Notes: generated by a model from the letters alone, not told the origin. 38,493 nt of DNA from DATGFK01 sp040007395 (GCA_040007395.1 JBDTVG010000276.1:1-38493), one strand, 5' to 3'; numbered from the stretch's first letter, positions 8,447 to 17,514 are shown. Numbers and translations: made by a program.

Positions 8447-9094
8447 ATGGCAGAACAATATTCACTGGAAGCGCAATTACGCACGGTAATTGGCAAACAA
8501 GTCAAGGCCCTGCGCCGCGAGAATCTCGTTCCGGCGGTAATTTATGGTGCGGGCGGCGAGCCTGTCCACATCACCTGTGCCTACCGTCCGCTCGAAATCG
8601 TGTTGCAAAAATCGGGTGCGACCCATCTGATCAATGTCACGGTTGACGGTGGCAAACACACCGCCTTAGTGCGCGAAGTGCAGCGCGACAAAATTAAGCG
8701 GACGATTCAACACGTTGACTTTTTGCGCGTGGACTTGAGCAAAAAGCTGCGGGCGGATGTGCCGATTGTGCTCGTCGGTGAGCCGAAGTTAAGCTCCGAC
8801 CTGCAATTGACCCACAACATTCAGTCGATTGAAGTGGAATGCTTGCCCACCGACATTCCTGACCATATCGAAGTCAATGTCAGCCAACTGCTCACCCTCG
8901 GTGCTCAAATCACTGTAAACGATTTGGCAGGCTACAAAGGCGTTGAATTCCTCTCCGATCCACAAGAAGTCATTGCGCGTGTCGACTCGTTAGAAACGTC
9001 TGGCACCGAAGAGGATATGGCAGCCGAACCTTCTGCTGTCACACTAGAGCCAGAAGTGATCGAGAAGGGCAAGAAGGAAGAAGCCGACTTCTAG
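8447..9094 (+). CDS. rplY: 50S ribosomal protein L25/general stress protein Ctc
   Basis: This is the two-domain (CTC/TL5) form of bL25, which binds 5S rRNA in the large ribosomal subunit. At 215 residues it matches the long form rather than the ~95-residue E. coli protein. Residues 1-95 are the 5S rRNA-binding beta-barrel (KALRRENLVPAVIYG, then HTALVREVQRDKIKRTIQHVDFLRV). Residues about 96-185 are the C-terminal TL5-like domain (VPIVLVGEPK ... IEVECLPTDIPDHIEVNVS). The tail is acidic and Lys-rich. GAGGAG lies 8 nt before ATG 8447. It is monocistronic, between the promoter at 8324 and the terminator at 9159. Confidence 0.95.
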   Translation: MAEQYSLEAQLRTVIGKQVKALRRENLVPAVIYGAGGEPVHITCAYRPLEIVLQKSGATHLINVTVDGGKHTALVREVQRDKIKRTIQHVDFLRVDLSKKLRADVPIVLVGEPKLSSDLQLTHNIQSIEVECLPTDIPDHIEVNVSQLLTLGAQITVNDLAGYKGVEFLSDPQEVIARVDSLETSGTEEDMAAEPSAVTLEPEVIEKGKKEEADF

Positions 9095-9158
9095 CCTTCT
9101 ACCCACATTTGCTCAGTCGCAAGCCACAGGCGCGAAAGCGCAGTACAGCGATGATCCA

Positions 9159-9191
9159 ACGGAGTCAAGGCAACTTGGCTCCGTTTTCGTT
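9159..9191 (+). terminator. Intrinsic terminator after rplY
   Basis: An 11-bp stem (9159-9169 with 9174-9184, one G-U) closes a GCAA tetraloop and is followed by TTTCGTTT. It lies 65 nt after the rplY stop and just beyond the 3' end of the convergent restriction-modification gene, so it may serve both strands. Confidence 0.8.
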
Positions 9192-9203
9192 TATGATCTC
9201 ACC

Positions 9204-12200
9204 TTACGCATCCTCACCCCCGATTACCGCCCGATAGTTCGCGTCAAGGGCAGTTTGCAGCGTGACTAACGCGGCGATCCGGCGCACACTGAGCATGAAC
9301 TCGCGAGTTTCCTCTGGCTTGAGCGCCCGACCCAATACACTCGCTTCGCGGTAGCTGAGCCATTTCTTGAGCACCTGATAGCCGCCGATGGTGTAGTCCC
9401 AGACCGCCGCTGGAATATTTTTCCAGTAGGTCGTATCGTTTAGATACACGTCCAGCGTGCTGTCATCGTTTCGAATGAGCTTGCCACGCCCCGGCATGAC
9501 CCCTTGTTTGGTGCTGTTGCCCCAACCCGCCTTCACATCATAATCGGGTGTGCCTTGCGTCACCGACAACACCGCGATCCCTGCCAGATCGGGACGGACA
9601 GTACCCGCCGTGACCTCTACAACTTGCTTTTCGGTATCCAACAGATCCACGACTTGCCGCCCCAACACCGCCGAAGCCAACAGAAGTTCCTTGCTAGCGG
9701 GCAACGGAATACGTGGATAGTCACATTGGATACCATCGGCGTGTTCGCGTAGATAGGCGGGCGAGTAGCCGACTGCCAGCGCGTGCAGCCAGATCATCGC
9801 CGCGCTTTCGGCGTTGGTGTCCACATCGGTGATCCCAAATCCGGTCAAATACTCGCGTGCCAGCGTGGAGAGATTAGCCTGAACTGTCACTTCATCGGTG
9901 AACATGCTAGACAATGTGCCATTGGTGGGAACTGTAGGCGCAGCAGATTTTCGCAGCCGAAAAGGGAAACACACGGCATCAGGCGACAGAAAATGATCAT
10001 CAGATACCAGTCGTGTAGCAAAAAATGGGGTACCTTCTGAATCCTTAGCTGATTTGAAACGGCTCATTAAGAATTCGTTGCCGTCCCAAACCTGCGCCCA
10101 TAGATCAGGGCGCGAACGGTTCCATAAAGGGCTGACGCTGCTGTAATAGCACCAGCGCGTATCAAATGGGCGCAGTGCATAACGTCGAACATGAGTCACT
10201 GTATAAGATTCAGCCTGTCGAACTTTGGTACGTACTTTTTGTGCATCGAAGCCAGTAGCATTAACGGTTAAACCAGTTTTAAGGGCTTCCAAGCTATCCC
10301 AAGTTACCGCTGCGTCGTAGTACATCTGCATCCGGCGTTCGAGCGCCTCACGGTCTATATCGATCAATGCGCCGCCGCGTTTTTCCATCAGCCCATTGCT
10401 GGGCGATACAGCACTCAAGTCGGTTAGCTTGGGCCATACTTGATAAGCATCACTGATATTTTGCGGCTTGAATGCATAACGGCAAACTATGTTAGGGATT
10501 ACCCGCTGATACTGAGCATCAAAATCTGTTATTTTTAGGCTATTCAACAAGTCATTGCGTTTGGTGGTTCCCCAAAAGTCACGGTATAACACTTCGGGTT
10601 GCGGCTGGCGTTCGGTCTTGCGTACCATCAGAGCAATTGAAGTCCCCACGCGAATCCCGTCGCGGTTCGTCTCTGTAGAAAACACACTCGGATCGGGCGC
10701 ACCTGCATTGGGTAATCCTTTGGGGATACGCTTGCCCGTTGCGCGGCTATCTCCGTTCAAACAGTCGATCCAGAGTCGGTCAAACTCGCTCAGGAAACGC
10801 TGACGCATCACCACAAACGAGGGATCGTCCAGATAGGAAAAGTTCGAGATATAGCACACGATACCGCGTCGAGTGTCGTTCAGTTCGGCAACACAGCGTT
10901 CTGCCAACCGGAAGAAACGTACAAACAGATCATCCAGATTGAATTTTTTAATGCCCCATTCGCTGATCAACCCGGCTTTGTAGGAGTCGATCAGCCCATC
11001 TTCTTCGGTGGGACTGGTTCCCGCAAAGGCATTGTAGGGTGGGTTGCCGATGACAACGAGAATCTTGTGACCCTGTTTGACGGCTCCGGCTGCGTCCCGT
11101 TCGCGCTCCAACCCCTTGAGTACGGTTTGTTTGGGCTTGCCAGCGGCAGGTTCCCAGTCGGTGAGGGCGTTGGTCAGATAGACGCTAGCCCGTTCTTCTT
11201 TTTGGGCGGAAAGCGGCGCATTCCACAGAGTCAGCAGCAGGCCAAGCTGCAAATGCGCCACGACGAACGGTGCAGGCAGGATTTCAAAGCCAAAGATGCG
11301 GGTTAGGATCGCGGTGCGGGCAGCATTAGCAGCGGCAAGGTCGCCTTCGTTGGCTCGCACACGCTCATAGATGCGGCGCAGCACTGCCACTAGATATGCG
11401 CCAGTGCCGCAGCATGGGTCAAGCACAACCACGCTAGGGTCAGCCAGTCCGTCGGCAAGGCCAAGTTCCGTTTGTAATGCGGTATCGACCCGCGCCACCA
11501 TGTACTCAACGATCTCGCTAGGCGTGTACCATACGCCAAGCTGCTTACGGAGATCGGGATCGAAGGCTTTCAGGAACGGCTCATAGAAATACTGTACGGC
11601 AGCGCCCGTCTCGAAGGTGCTGAAAAAGGCCACCCGATCCACCCGATTGAGGGCGGCGACAGTCCAGTTCAATAGGTTTTCCAAGCCCAATGGCCCCAAC
11701 CGTTCAGGGGCAGTCAGTTGATAGAATAACTCACTGATAACCGGGACGTTTAGCTGTCGCGTGTCGCGCCACAGGTCAAATTGTACTTTGGGGGCAGGTT
11801 TTGATTCGTGCCACAGCACCCACGCCGAAAACACGCCATAGAACAAGGTCTGCACCAGAGTCGAGCGAAAGAAATGATCGCCTTCCTCTCCGGTAAATTT
11901 TATGCCCAACGAGGCTTGTAAATCCTCCCGGATCTGTTCAAGGGCAGGTAGGGTACCACCGCGTTCAAGCTGCAAACGTGCCTCGCGTGCATACGAAGCC
12001 AGTATCCACGCCACGTCACGCGGATCGGTCAAGGCGGCATTACGGCGCATGACCCGCAGCAAATACTCGGTTAAGAGTGCATCATGCTGTTGAGCCAACG
12101 CACGCGGAGTCGTCGCCCAGAAATCCGCCTCAGTCGGGGCCAGCCGATATTGCTCCTCAAGGACAGGCTTGTTATCCTCGCCGCGTGTAACTAGCACAAA

Positions 12201-12536
12201 CTGGTAGTAGTTAGTCACAAGCGCTTGCCCATAATGCGCGATATAGCGGGCGACCTGTTCACTGTTGGCAATCGCCAGCACGTCAACACTGATCGGCTTG
12301 GCCTCAATAATGCCATGTGCGGGCTTCTGTTCCATCGCCTGATTATCATCCATCAGTGCTAGATCGGGAATTCCCGCGCCGGAGTTTTTGGGGTGGATCA
12401 CGGCGATTACCTTGGGCTTTAGGCCATCACCTATCTGATTCAGCAGCGTTTGCAATGCTGCATAGTACGAAGTTTCGGGTACAGTGCTGCCCCGTAAAGC
12501 AATAAAGATGTTGAGGTAGTTTTCCAGAGCGTTCAT
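9204..12536 (-). CDS. Type ISP/IIG-like restriction-modification enzyme (N6-adenine methylase with nuclease domain)
   Basis: The 1110-residue polypeptide looks like a complete single-chain restriction-modification enzyme. Near residues 52-78, GIPDLALMD and IIEAKP fit a PD-(D/E)xK nuclease core. SAM-binding motif I (DPCCGTGAYL) lies near residue 372, and the amino-methylase motif IV (NPPY) near residue 496. The C-terminal half carries the YALRPFDTRWCYY block typical of the type ISP specificity region (LlaBIII-like). Classical type ISP proteins are ~1600 residues with a helicase; no helicase motifs are seen here, so it is closer in layout to type IIG enzymes. It should methylate adenine in an asymmetric site and cleave nearby. 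No separate specificity subunit is adjacent. ATG 12536 has only a weak ribosome-binding site. Confidence 0.85.
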   Translation of the reverse strand: MNALENYLNIFIALRGSTVPETSYYAALQTLLNQIGDGLKPKVIAVIHPKNSGAGIPDLALMDDNQAMEQKPAHGIIEAKPISVDVLAIANSEQVARYIAHYGQALVTNYYQFVLVTRGEDNKPVLEEQYRLAPTEADFWATTPRALAQQHDALLTEYLLRVMRRNAALTDPRDVAWILASYAREARLQLERGGTLPALEQIREDLQASLGIKFTGEEGDHFFRSTLVQTLFYGVFSAWVLWHESKPAPKVQFDLWRDTRQLNVPVISELFYQLTAPERLGPLGLENLLNWTVAALNRVDRVAFFSTFETGAAVQYFYEPFLKAFDPDLRKQLGVWYTPSEIVEYMVARVDTALQTELGLADGLADPSVVVLDPCCGTGAYLVAVLRRIYERVRANEGDLAAANAARTAILTRIFGFEILPAPFVVAHLQLGLLLTLWNAPLSAQKEERASVYLTNALTDWEPAAGKPKQTVLKGLERERDAAGAVKQGHKILVVIGNPPYNAFAGTSPTEEDGLIDSYKAGLISEWGIKKFNLDDLFVRFFRLAERCVAELNDTRRGIVCYISNFSYLDDPSFVVMRQRFLSEFDRLWIDCLNGDSRATGKRIPKGLPNAGAPDPSVFSTETNRDGIRVGTSIALMVRKTERQPQPEVLYRDFWGTTKRNDLLNSLKITDFDAQYQRVIPNIVCRYAFKPQNISDAYQVWPKLTDLSAVSPSNGLMEKRGGALIDIDREALERRMQMYYDAAVTWDSLEALKTGLTVNATGFDAQKVRTKVRQAESYTVTHVRRYALRPFDTRWCYYSSVSPLWNRSRPDLWAQVWDGNEFLMSRFKSAKDSEGTPFFATRLVSDDHFLSPDAVCFPFRLRKSAAPTVPTNGTLSSMFTDEVTVQANLSTLAREYLTGFGITDVDTNAESAAMIWLHALAVGYSPAYLREHADGIQCDYPRIPLPASKELLLASAVLGRQVVDLLDTEKQVVEVTAGTVRPDLAGIAVLSVTQGTPDYDVKAGWGNSTKQGVMPGRGKLIRNDDSTLDVYLNDTTYWKNIPAAVWDYTIGGYQVLKKWLSYREASVLGRALKPEETREFMLSVRRIAALVTLQTALDANYRAVIGGEDA

Positions 12537-12640
12537 AAAAAGGTAATCCGCTTTCTATTGTGAAAGACCTTTGACTATTGAATTGTACAACATCTAAAAA
12601 ATTTGGTGCATTGGAACGGCTGCTAACGGTCCAACAGGTG

Positions 12641-12646
12641 TATAAT
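12641..12646 (+). promoter_or_regulatory. Possible -10 box for uridine kinase gene
   Basis: A perfect TATAAT stands 84 nt before ATG 12730 in the 193-bp gap between divergent genes. No good -35 hexamer lies at 16-18 nt, so this is a tentative call. Nothing else stands out in the gap. Confidence 0.35.
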
Positions 12647-12729
12647 TTGCTCTGATTCGCCGCAGCGTGGCTTATCGTAAACGCTATTGAGAGTGTTTTC
12701 AACGTAAAATTCGCAGCATAGAGGTTTCT

Positions 12730-14541
12730 ATGTCGATTATTAAACCTGATGTTAAACCTGTCGACTCGGTTAACTCGATAGAACAGAGTCCCGTCAGCGC
12801 TTCATCGGCGCGTACCGATGCCCGCGTCATGTTTCCGGGTGGCGTGGTCTACAGCGCTCCGGTGGGTACACCGCTGCTTGAGTATGTCAACGTAGCGTTC
12901 CCGCCCGAACATCCAGATCGCCCGGTGATGGGCGCAGTAGTCGATAACGAGTTGAAGGAATTGACCTATCTCGTGCAGCGCGACGTGACGATCCAGCCTG
13001 TGACGCTTACCCATAGCGACGGAAGCCGCATCTACCGCCGTTCTCTTGTGTTTCTGCTAACTACCGCTGCCGGCGAGTTATTCCCCGGCATAAAGATTGA
13101 TGTGCAGCACTCGCTGACTTCCGGTGGCTTCTACTGCGAAGTGTTGGATCGTGCGAACTTCACCGCGCCAGAACTCGATATGCTCCGCGATCGGATGGTT
13201 GAGATTGTCCACAATGATGAGCCAATCACACGCCGACATATCTCACTGACCGAAGCACGAGCGTTATTTGAGGCACGCGGCGACGATGATAAAGTGCGCT
13301 TGCTGGAATATCGCGAGAAAAACTATTTGTCGGTCTATACGCTGCGCGGGAACACCGACTATTTCTTCGGTTATATGGCAGCCTCGACAGGCAGTTTGAC
13401 GCTGTTTGGGCTTGTGCCAAACGAGGAAGGCTTTATCCTGCAATATCCGCAGCCCGAACAGCCAGAAATGCTGCACCCCTATAGCAAGTCGAGCAAGCTG
13501 GAAAGCGTCTTTATCCGCACCCAAAAATGGCTAGAAGTGATGGGGATTGAGGATATTGGGCGGCTGAATGAGTCGATTGTCGGCGGACACTTTCGCGAGG
13601 AAGTGCTGATCGCGGAGGCATTGCAGAACCGCCATTTGGATGATACTGCGCGGATGATCGCGGAACGCCACGCTCAGGGAATGCGCCTCGTTCTCATTGC
13701 GGGGCCATCCTCGGCGGGCAAGACCACTTTTTCTAAGCGCTTGGCGGTACAGTTGATGGCCTACGGCTTGCAGCCATTTGCGCTGGCGATGGATAACTAC
13801 TTCGTAGATCGCGATCTTACGCCCAGAGACGAAACGGGTGCGTATGATTTCGAGGCACTTGAGGCGCTCAACCGGACGCGCCTTAGCAGCGATTTGCTTG
13901 GACTGATGCAGCGAGATAGCGTTCAGTTGCCACACTTCGATTTCAAGTTGGGGCGGAGTGTCTCCGGCGAAAGCTACCAATTGACCGATGATCATGTCAT
14001 TATTGCCGAGGGGATTCACGGCCTGAACCCCAATCTTTTGCCGGATATTGCCCCGGATCGCATCTTCCGCATCTATGTTTCGGCGTTGACCGCCCTGAAT
14101 CTTGATCGCCACAATCGCATCCCAACCACCGATGTTCGACTACTGCGGCGTATCGTGCGCGATGCGGCACAGCGTGGCTATAGCGCCGAGGATACCTTGA
14201 ACCGTTGGGAGAGCGTCCGGCGTGGCGAAAAACGGAATATATTCCCCTTTCAGGAAAACGCCGACTTCATGTTCAACTCAAGCCTCGTGTACGAATTGGC
14301 AGTCATAAGACCCTTTGCTGAACCACTGCTACTTCAGGTGGATCGAACCTCCCTGCGCTATGTCGAGGTCAAGCGGCTGTTGGCCTTCCTGAGTTGGGTG
14401 CGTCCGACCAGCGCCGAATTTGTCCCCGATGACTCGTTGCTGCGTGAGTTCGTTGGCGGCTCGATCCTCGAAACGTATATCCCCGGCTTGCGGCAAAACA
14501 CGCTCAAGCATACCAAGCCGACTAACGCCACAATGCCATAA
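12730..14541 (+). CDS. Uridine kinase-family nucleoside kinase with N-terminal TGS domain
   Basis: The 603-residue protein has the long-form layout. A TGS-like domain (MFPGGVVYSAPVGTPLLEYV, residues ~35-95) is followed by a threonyl-tRNA-synthetase editing-like region (residues ~105-185, IDVQHSLTSGGFYCEV). Then comes a P-loop kinase domain of the PRK/uridine kinase family: GPSSAGKTTFSKRL near residue 325, followed by AMDNYFVDRD and IIAEGIHGLNP. It probably phosphorylates uridine or a related nucleoside using ATP or GTP in pyrimidine salvage; the role of the TGS part is unknown. The gene stands alone, with the R-M gene divergent on its left and the toxin island converging on its right. TATAAT at 12641 is a possible promoter. 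Confidence 0.88.
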   Translation: MSIIKPDVKPVDSVNSIEQSPVSASSARTDARVMFPGGVVYSAPVGTPLLEYVNVAFPPEHPDRPVMGAVVDNELKELTYLVQRDVTIQPVTLTHSDGSRIYRRSLVFLLTTAAGELFPGIKIDVQHSLTSGGFYCEVLDRANFTAPELDMLRDRMVEIVHNDEPITRRHISLTEARALFEARGDDDKVRLLEYREKNYLSVYTLRGNTDYFFGYMAASTGSLTLFGLVPNEEGFILQYPQPEQPEMLHPYSKSSKLESVFIRTQKWLEVMGIEDIGRLNESIVGGHFREEVLIAEALQNRHLDDTARMIAERHAQGMRLVLIAGPSSAGKTTFSKRLAVQLMAYGLQPFALAMDNYFVDRDLTPRDETGAYDFEALEALNRTRLSSDLLGLMQRDSVQLPHFDFKLGRSVSGESYQLTDDHVIIAEGIHGLNPNLLPDIAPDRIFRIYVSALTALNLDRHNRIPTTDVRLLRRIVRDAAQRGYSAEDTLNRWESVRRGEKRNIFPFQENADFMFNSSLVYELAVIRPFAEPLLLQVDRTSLRYVEVKRLLAFLSWVRPTSAEFVPDDSLLREFVGGSILETYIPGLRQNTLKHTKPTNATMP

Positions 14542-14655
14542 ACTAGGGCAATCACGTCACCCCTTTCCCAAGGGCTAACGGATGAGATTGAATTGAGGGA
14601 AAATAGAAAGACAAGAGAAGTAGAAAAGGGTTAGGATCTGGGGACAGCTGGGGTG

Positions 14656-15483
14656 TTAGTGGAGTGCATTGCGGACATCGCCGACCCGCGCATGGTGAAT
14701 AAATGTCAGCAGCCTTCCGGAGCGCACGCCGTTTTGCTCGAAGGTGCAGCTTCCTTTGGCATCGATGACACTGCCATAGGCGGCGACCAGACCCCTATCG
14801 AGGCGGACTCCCCCATTGGCTTCGACGACGGTACCGTTGGGCTGGAATATGCTGATGAGGCCATCCGGGTTGCCAGCGGTTTTATCCAGCGGAGCAGCCT
14901 GAGTGGGCAGATAAAACGGCGAGGTCCAATTCGTGCGAATGGGACGGTAATTGTCGAAAGGATTCCCTGTCGCGTGAGTCGTCAGAGTGGTATGGATCTG
15001 ATCCTGCTGATCCGGCGTTTGGTGGCTGGAGTTGACCAGTGCAAGCTGAGTACTCGCCAGGAGGTTGGATCGGGCGGTAGTCGTTGAATTAAATGGTTCC
15101 TGTAACTGCCCGCTGCCATCGCGAATGTAGAAGATGCCCGCTGGATCACTGGTGCTGGCGTTATAGATCGGCAACTGGCTGGTCCAGAAGCTGGTGACGG
15201 CGGCGGGCAGGATGTCATAGGTAGCCGTAGTAGCCAGCGGCAGATTGAACGGCGAATTCCAGTCGCACGGCCACTGCCAGGGTTTGCGCCCGACGGTCTG
15301 TGCTACCCAGGGCGGATCGACAAACGGTACCGGCGCGACGACAGCTTGGATAGAGGCCGCACCGCCGCCCGACGGTTTCCCGCTGGCAGGCGCGTTGAAA
15401 GCCGCCGCATAGCTAACAGCCTGAGAGGTTATAAATGTCAGAATGAGGAGTATCGCGCCAATTCGAGAGGCTGTTAGCCGCAT
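14656..15483 (-). CDS. Secreted protein with island signal peptide, C-terminus probably truncated
   Basis: The 275-residue product begins with the signal peptide MRLTASRIGAILLILTFITS, the same as in the two Hint cassettes upstream; the DNA is almost identical over 15415-15486. The mature part has no Hint domain. It shows two related blocks, DWNSPFNLP near residue 75 and NWTSPFYLP near residue 188, then an NPDGLISIFQPNGTVVEANG segment and a Gly-rich stretch ending GVRSGRLLTFIHHA...VRNALH. This resembles a family of secreted bacterial proteins of unknown function in which the chain continues well past the final HAL-like motif. Here it stops there, so I think it is truncated. It lies downstream of the first immunity gene on the same strand. 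Role unknown. Confidence 0.6.
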   Translation of the reverse strand: MRLTASRIGAILLILTFITSQAVSYAAAFNAPASGKPSGGGAASIQAVVAPVPFVDPPWVAQTVGRKPWQWPCDWNSPFNLPLATTATYDILPAAVTSFWTSQLPIYNASTSDPAGIFYIRDGSGQLQEPFNSTTTARSNLLASTQLALVNSSHQTPDQQDQIHTTLTTHATGNPFDNYRPIRTNWTSPFYLPTQAAPLDKTAGNPDGLISIFQPNGTVVEANGGVRLDRGLVAAYGSVIDAKGSCTFEQNGVRSGRLLTFIHHARVGDVRNALH

Positions 15484-15486
15484 GTC
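15415..15486 (-). repeat. Signal-peptide module, copy 1 of 3
   Basis: This 72-bp segment covers codons 1-22 of the secreted protein plus three upstream bases. It matches 16884-16955 with about two mismatches, and 18306-18371 nearly as well. Homology ends abruptly on both sides, so the module looks like a recombination unit. Confidence 0.85.
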
Positions 15487-15627
15487 AATCCTTTACTCGG
15501 TGGGTTCATCACCTAAAACATAACACTTAGGTTCAAAAGACGCATGTGAATCTAAGTTCATTAGCCAGTATTCTTAGTAGTTGCCCTTCTAGAAAAAACT
15601 ATCCAAAATTCCAAAATTCAGATTAGC

Positions 15628-16035
15628 TTAAATCGCTGAGAAGGGAAAAATATAATGATTCTCTTCTTTGCTAAAATAAACCTCTGGAGGGGAATACTCC
15701 AAACCGAGTTCTTGTGCTATCCAACCCGATAATGCACATGTTAGACCTTCTGGTTGGTAATCAGTAAGAGTAATAGTCACTTTTATTACTCTTATAGTAA
15801 TAGAATGATTTTTATTAATCCACTCTTCAAGTTGGCTTCTGACCAAAGTAACCCCTAATATCAAGTAATCATGCTCGCTTATCAGTAAGTGTGGTGCTTC
15901 GATATCCAAGTGTACATTAGGGATTACTTCGATTGCTTTTTCACTAGCATCAGCATATGGGACAAGCTCGGCGGTTAAACTCACATATATCCCCCAAGTG
16001 CCCTTAAAGAAACGATAAACAAAGGTGTTTTCCAT
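15628..16035 (-). CDS. Putative immunity protein for Hint cassette 1
   Basis: This 135-residue soluble protein has no signal peptide or membrane span. It starts 11 nt after the stop of the Hint-toxin gene on the same strand, the usual order of polymorphic toxin then immunity gene. The DNA is visibly AT-rich compared with the Hint module. A stretch around residues 60-115 (LILGVTLVRSQLEEWI ... VKVTITLTDYQPEGLTCALSGWIAQEL) faintly recalls the fold pattern of elongation factor G domain IV; I treat that as a weak resemblance only. I do not recognise a named immunity family. Function is inferred from position: neutralising the adjacent toxin domain in the cytoplasm. Confidence 0.6.
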   Translation of the reverse strand: MENTFVYRFFKGTWGIYVSLTAELVPYADASEKAIEVIPNVHLDIEAPHLLISEHDYLILGVTLVRSQLEEWINKNHSITIRVIKVTITLTDYQPEGLTCALSGWIAQELGLEYSPPEVYFSKEENHYIFPFSAI

Positions 16036-16046
16036 CTGTTAGTGCC

Positions 16047-16952
16047 TCATTTGAAGCTAAGAAGGTGAAAAATTGAACTTGCAAAGAAATTCTCGTTACC
16101 GAGTTGTGTCCCACGGATAATGTATTCATAACCATGATCTGGAGTAGCATTTCTTAACGAGCTATAGCGATCTAGAAATGCATCTGGATCAGCTAAAGAA
16201 TCAACATTGATTTGATTTAAATTAGCTAGTGCCTCACTATCTACTTCAAAGCTTACTATTTCCAAACCAGTGATACCACGAGTGGTTTTTAAAGCCCAGT
16301 ATGCTTTTGCACTTTCAATATTGTCCCATGCATATACACCAGTTCCAAGATGTGCACGATCGGGTGCTGTGGGCCAAGGTTCACCCGTGCTCCGAAGGCG
16401 AGCTGCATCTTCAGGGTCTTGCACCGTGTAGAACTCGCAAGTGTTATTATGCACCAACCACTGCTGCCCACCGACAAAGAACGTATGCGCCTTGTCCACC
16501 GTGAGATTGTACATGCGCTGGACTTGCATCTGTGCGTGGTCAACCTTGACCACCCCAAAGCTGCCATCGGCCTTGCGGACATGCTCACCGATCTTGAGAT
16601 CCACCGCCTTGACCCAGCCGCGTTCCTGCGTGTAGAAGGGATGTCCCGCTGTGGTCTCGATCTGTTCGCCGTCGATGGTCAAGTCCTGCACGGTGAAGTC
16701 CAAGTTGGAGATGAGCGCCGTCACCGCGAAGTAGCCAGTCTTGCCCGTCGCCTCGTCGTAGGCCAGTACCTTGTCGCCAACCTTGATCTCGCTGATGGGA
16801 CGCTCACCGTGATCCGTCTGGACAAGGGTGTCGCCGCTGGGATCAGTTGTGACCGCCGCGCCCGAACTAGCGGCGGCAACGCCAACAGCCTGAGAGGTTA
16901 TGAATGTCAGAATGAGGAGTATCGCGCCAATTCGGGAGGCTGTTAGCCGCAT
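16047..16952 (-). CDS. Polymorphic toxin: signal peptide, Hint domain, variable C-terminal domain (cassette 1)
   Basis: The 301-residue protein has a signal peptide (residues 1-28), then a pretoxin Hint domain (about 38-169): SGDTLVQT, ISEIKVGDKVLAYDEATGKTG, the TTAGHPFY block (TxxH), MYNLTVDKAHTFFVGGQQWLVHN. After the VHN motif the sequence changes abruptly to an AT-richer C-terminal domain of ~130 residues containing PWPTAPDRAHLGTGVYAW and HGYEYIIRGTQ. The GTGVYAW...AKAYWA pattern is reminiscent of ADP-ribosyltransferase-like folds, but that is tentative. Hint domains in such toxins release the C-terminal toxin by self-cleavage; here the usual first-block cysteine is absent. There is no RHS or other delivery region, which is an unusually short layout. 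The probable immunity gene follows directly. Confidence 0.78.
   Translation of the reverse strand: MRLTASRIGAILLILTFITSQAVGVAAASSGAAVTTDPSGDTLVQTDHGERPISEIKVGDKVLAYDEATGKTGYFAVTALISNLDFTVQDLTIDGEQIETTAGHPFYTQERGWVKAVDLKIGEHVRKADGSFGVVKVDHAQMQVQRMYNLTVDKAHTFFVGGQQWLVHNNTCEFYTVQDPEDAARLRSTGEPWPTAPDRAHLGTGVYAWDNIESAKAYWALKTTRGITGLEIVSFEVDSEALANLNQINVDSLADPDAFLDRYSSLRNATPDHGYEYIIRGTQLGNENFFASSIFHLLSFK
16446..16949 (-). repeat. Duplicated signal peptide/Hint module, copy 1
   Basis: These 504 bp align without gaps to 17868-18371, with about 30 mismatches by hand count. Only about five change an amino acid, so the module has been under protein-level selection in both copies. The 3' boundary of homology falls exactly at the VHN end of the Hint domain. 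Confidence 0.92.
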
Positions 16953-17067
16953 GTCAGTTTTCCGCCTTGTGTATTATCATTTCGCAGGGACGCTGTTAAC
17001 TGGTACCGCCACTCACAGCGGATCGACATACTGCACAGAAGCTATGTCATTCTGAATCGACTTCCAA

Positions 17068-17514
17068 TTATTGTTCGGTTGTCCGCCCGCGCTCTTGGTA
17101 TGGAGAAACCGACCAGTAGCCGCGCTTACTTACGACGATTAGGTCGGTTGAGCTTTCCGCTGAGTTTTCATAAGCAATTTCTTCAGCAGTAGGTATCATA
17201 TTATATCCTAGATAAACCTCATCATTGATGATACGAAAATGCATTTTGAATATGACACTTATTTGATAGCGTCTTGCTTTCTTTATAATAACTTGCTGAA
17301 TATCTTCCATATCGATTGTCACATTTACCCATTTGCGGTTAGGTGAATCGCTAAAATCCTGCGCTCCAATGACGAGTTGGATATGTTCTGGTAGTTCTCG
17401 ATTGCGAGTGAAAACATCATAATGGATCTGGTGGATAACAGCGTCATGAAGCCTACCAAATTGCGCTTCAAATGCGACAATATTGGCTGTCGTTAGTTCG
17501 GTTCTTATGCTCAT
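17068..17514 (-). CDS. Putative immunity protein for Hint cassette 2
   Basis: A 148-residue soluble protein whose ATG overlaps the TGA of the Hint-toxin gene (ATGA, 17514-17511), indicating translational coupling. The sequence contains FGRLHDAVIHQIHYDVFTRN and later VNVTIDMEDIQQVIIKKARRYQISVIFKMHF, a beta-rich pattern seen in many small immunity-type proteins, but I cannot name a family. It has no homology by eye to the immunity candidate of cassette 1, consistent with each protein being matched to a different toxin domain. AT-rich relative to the Hint module. Confidence 0.6.
   Translation of the reverse strand: MSIRTELTTANIVAFEAQFGRLHDAVIHQIHYDVFTRNRELPEHIQLVIGAQDFSDSPNRKWVNVTIDMEDIQQVIIKKARRYQISVIFKMHFRIINDEVYLGYNMIPTAEEIAYENSAESSTDLIVVSKRGYWSVSPYQERGRTTEQ

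Noticed and set aside
13531..14112. 193-codon minus-strand open frame
   Set aside because: Antisense to the kinase domain of the uridine kinase gene, including the P-loop region.
14653..15087. 144-codon plus-strand open frame
   Set aside because: Antisense to the secreted island protein; no supporting signal.
16350..16946. 198-codon plus-strand open frame across the Hint module
   Set aside because: Antisense shadow of a clearly conserved Hint domain; no ribosome-binding site or recognisable motif.
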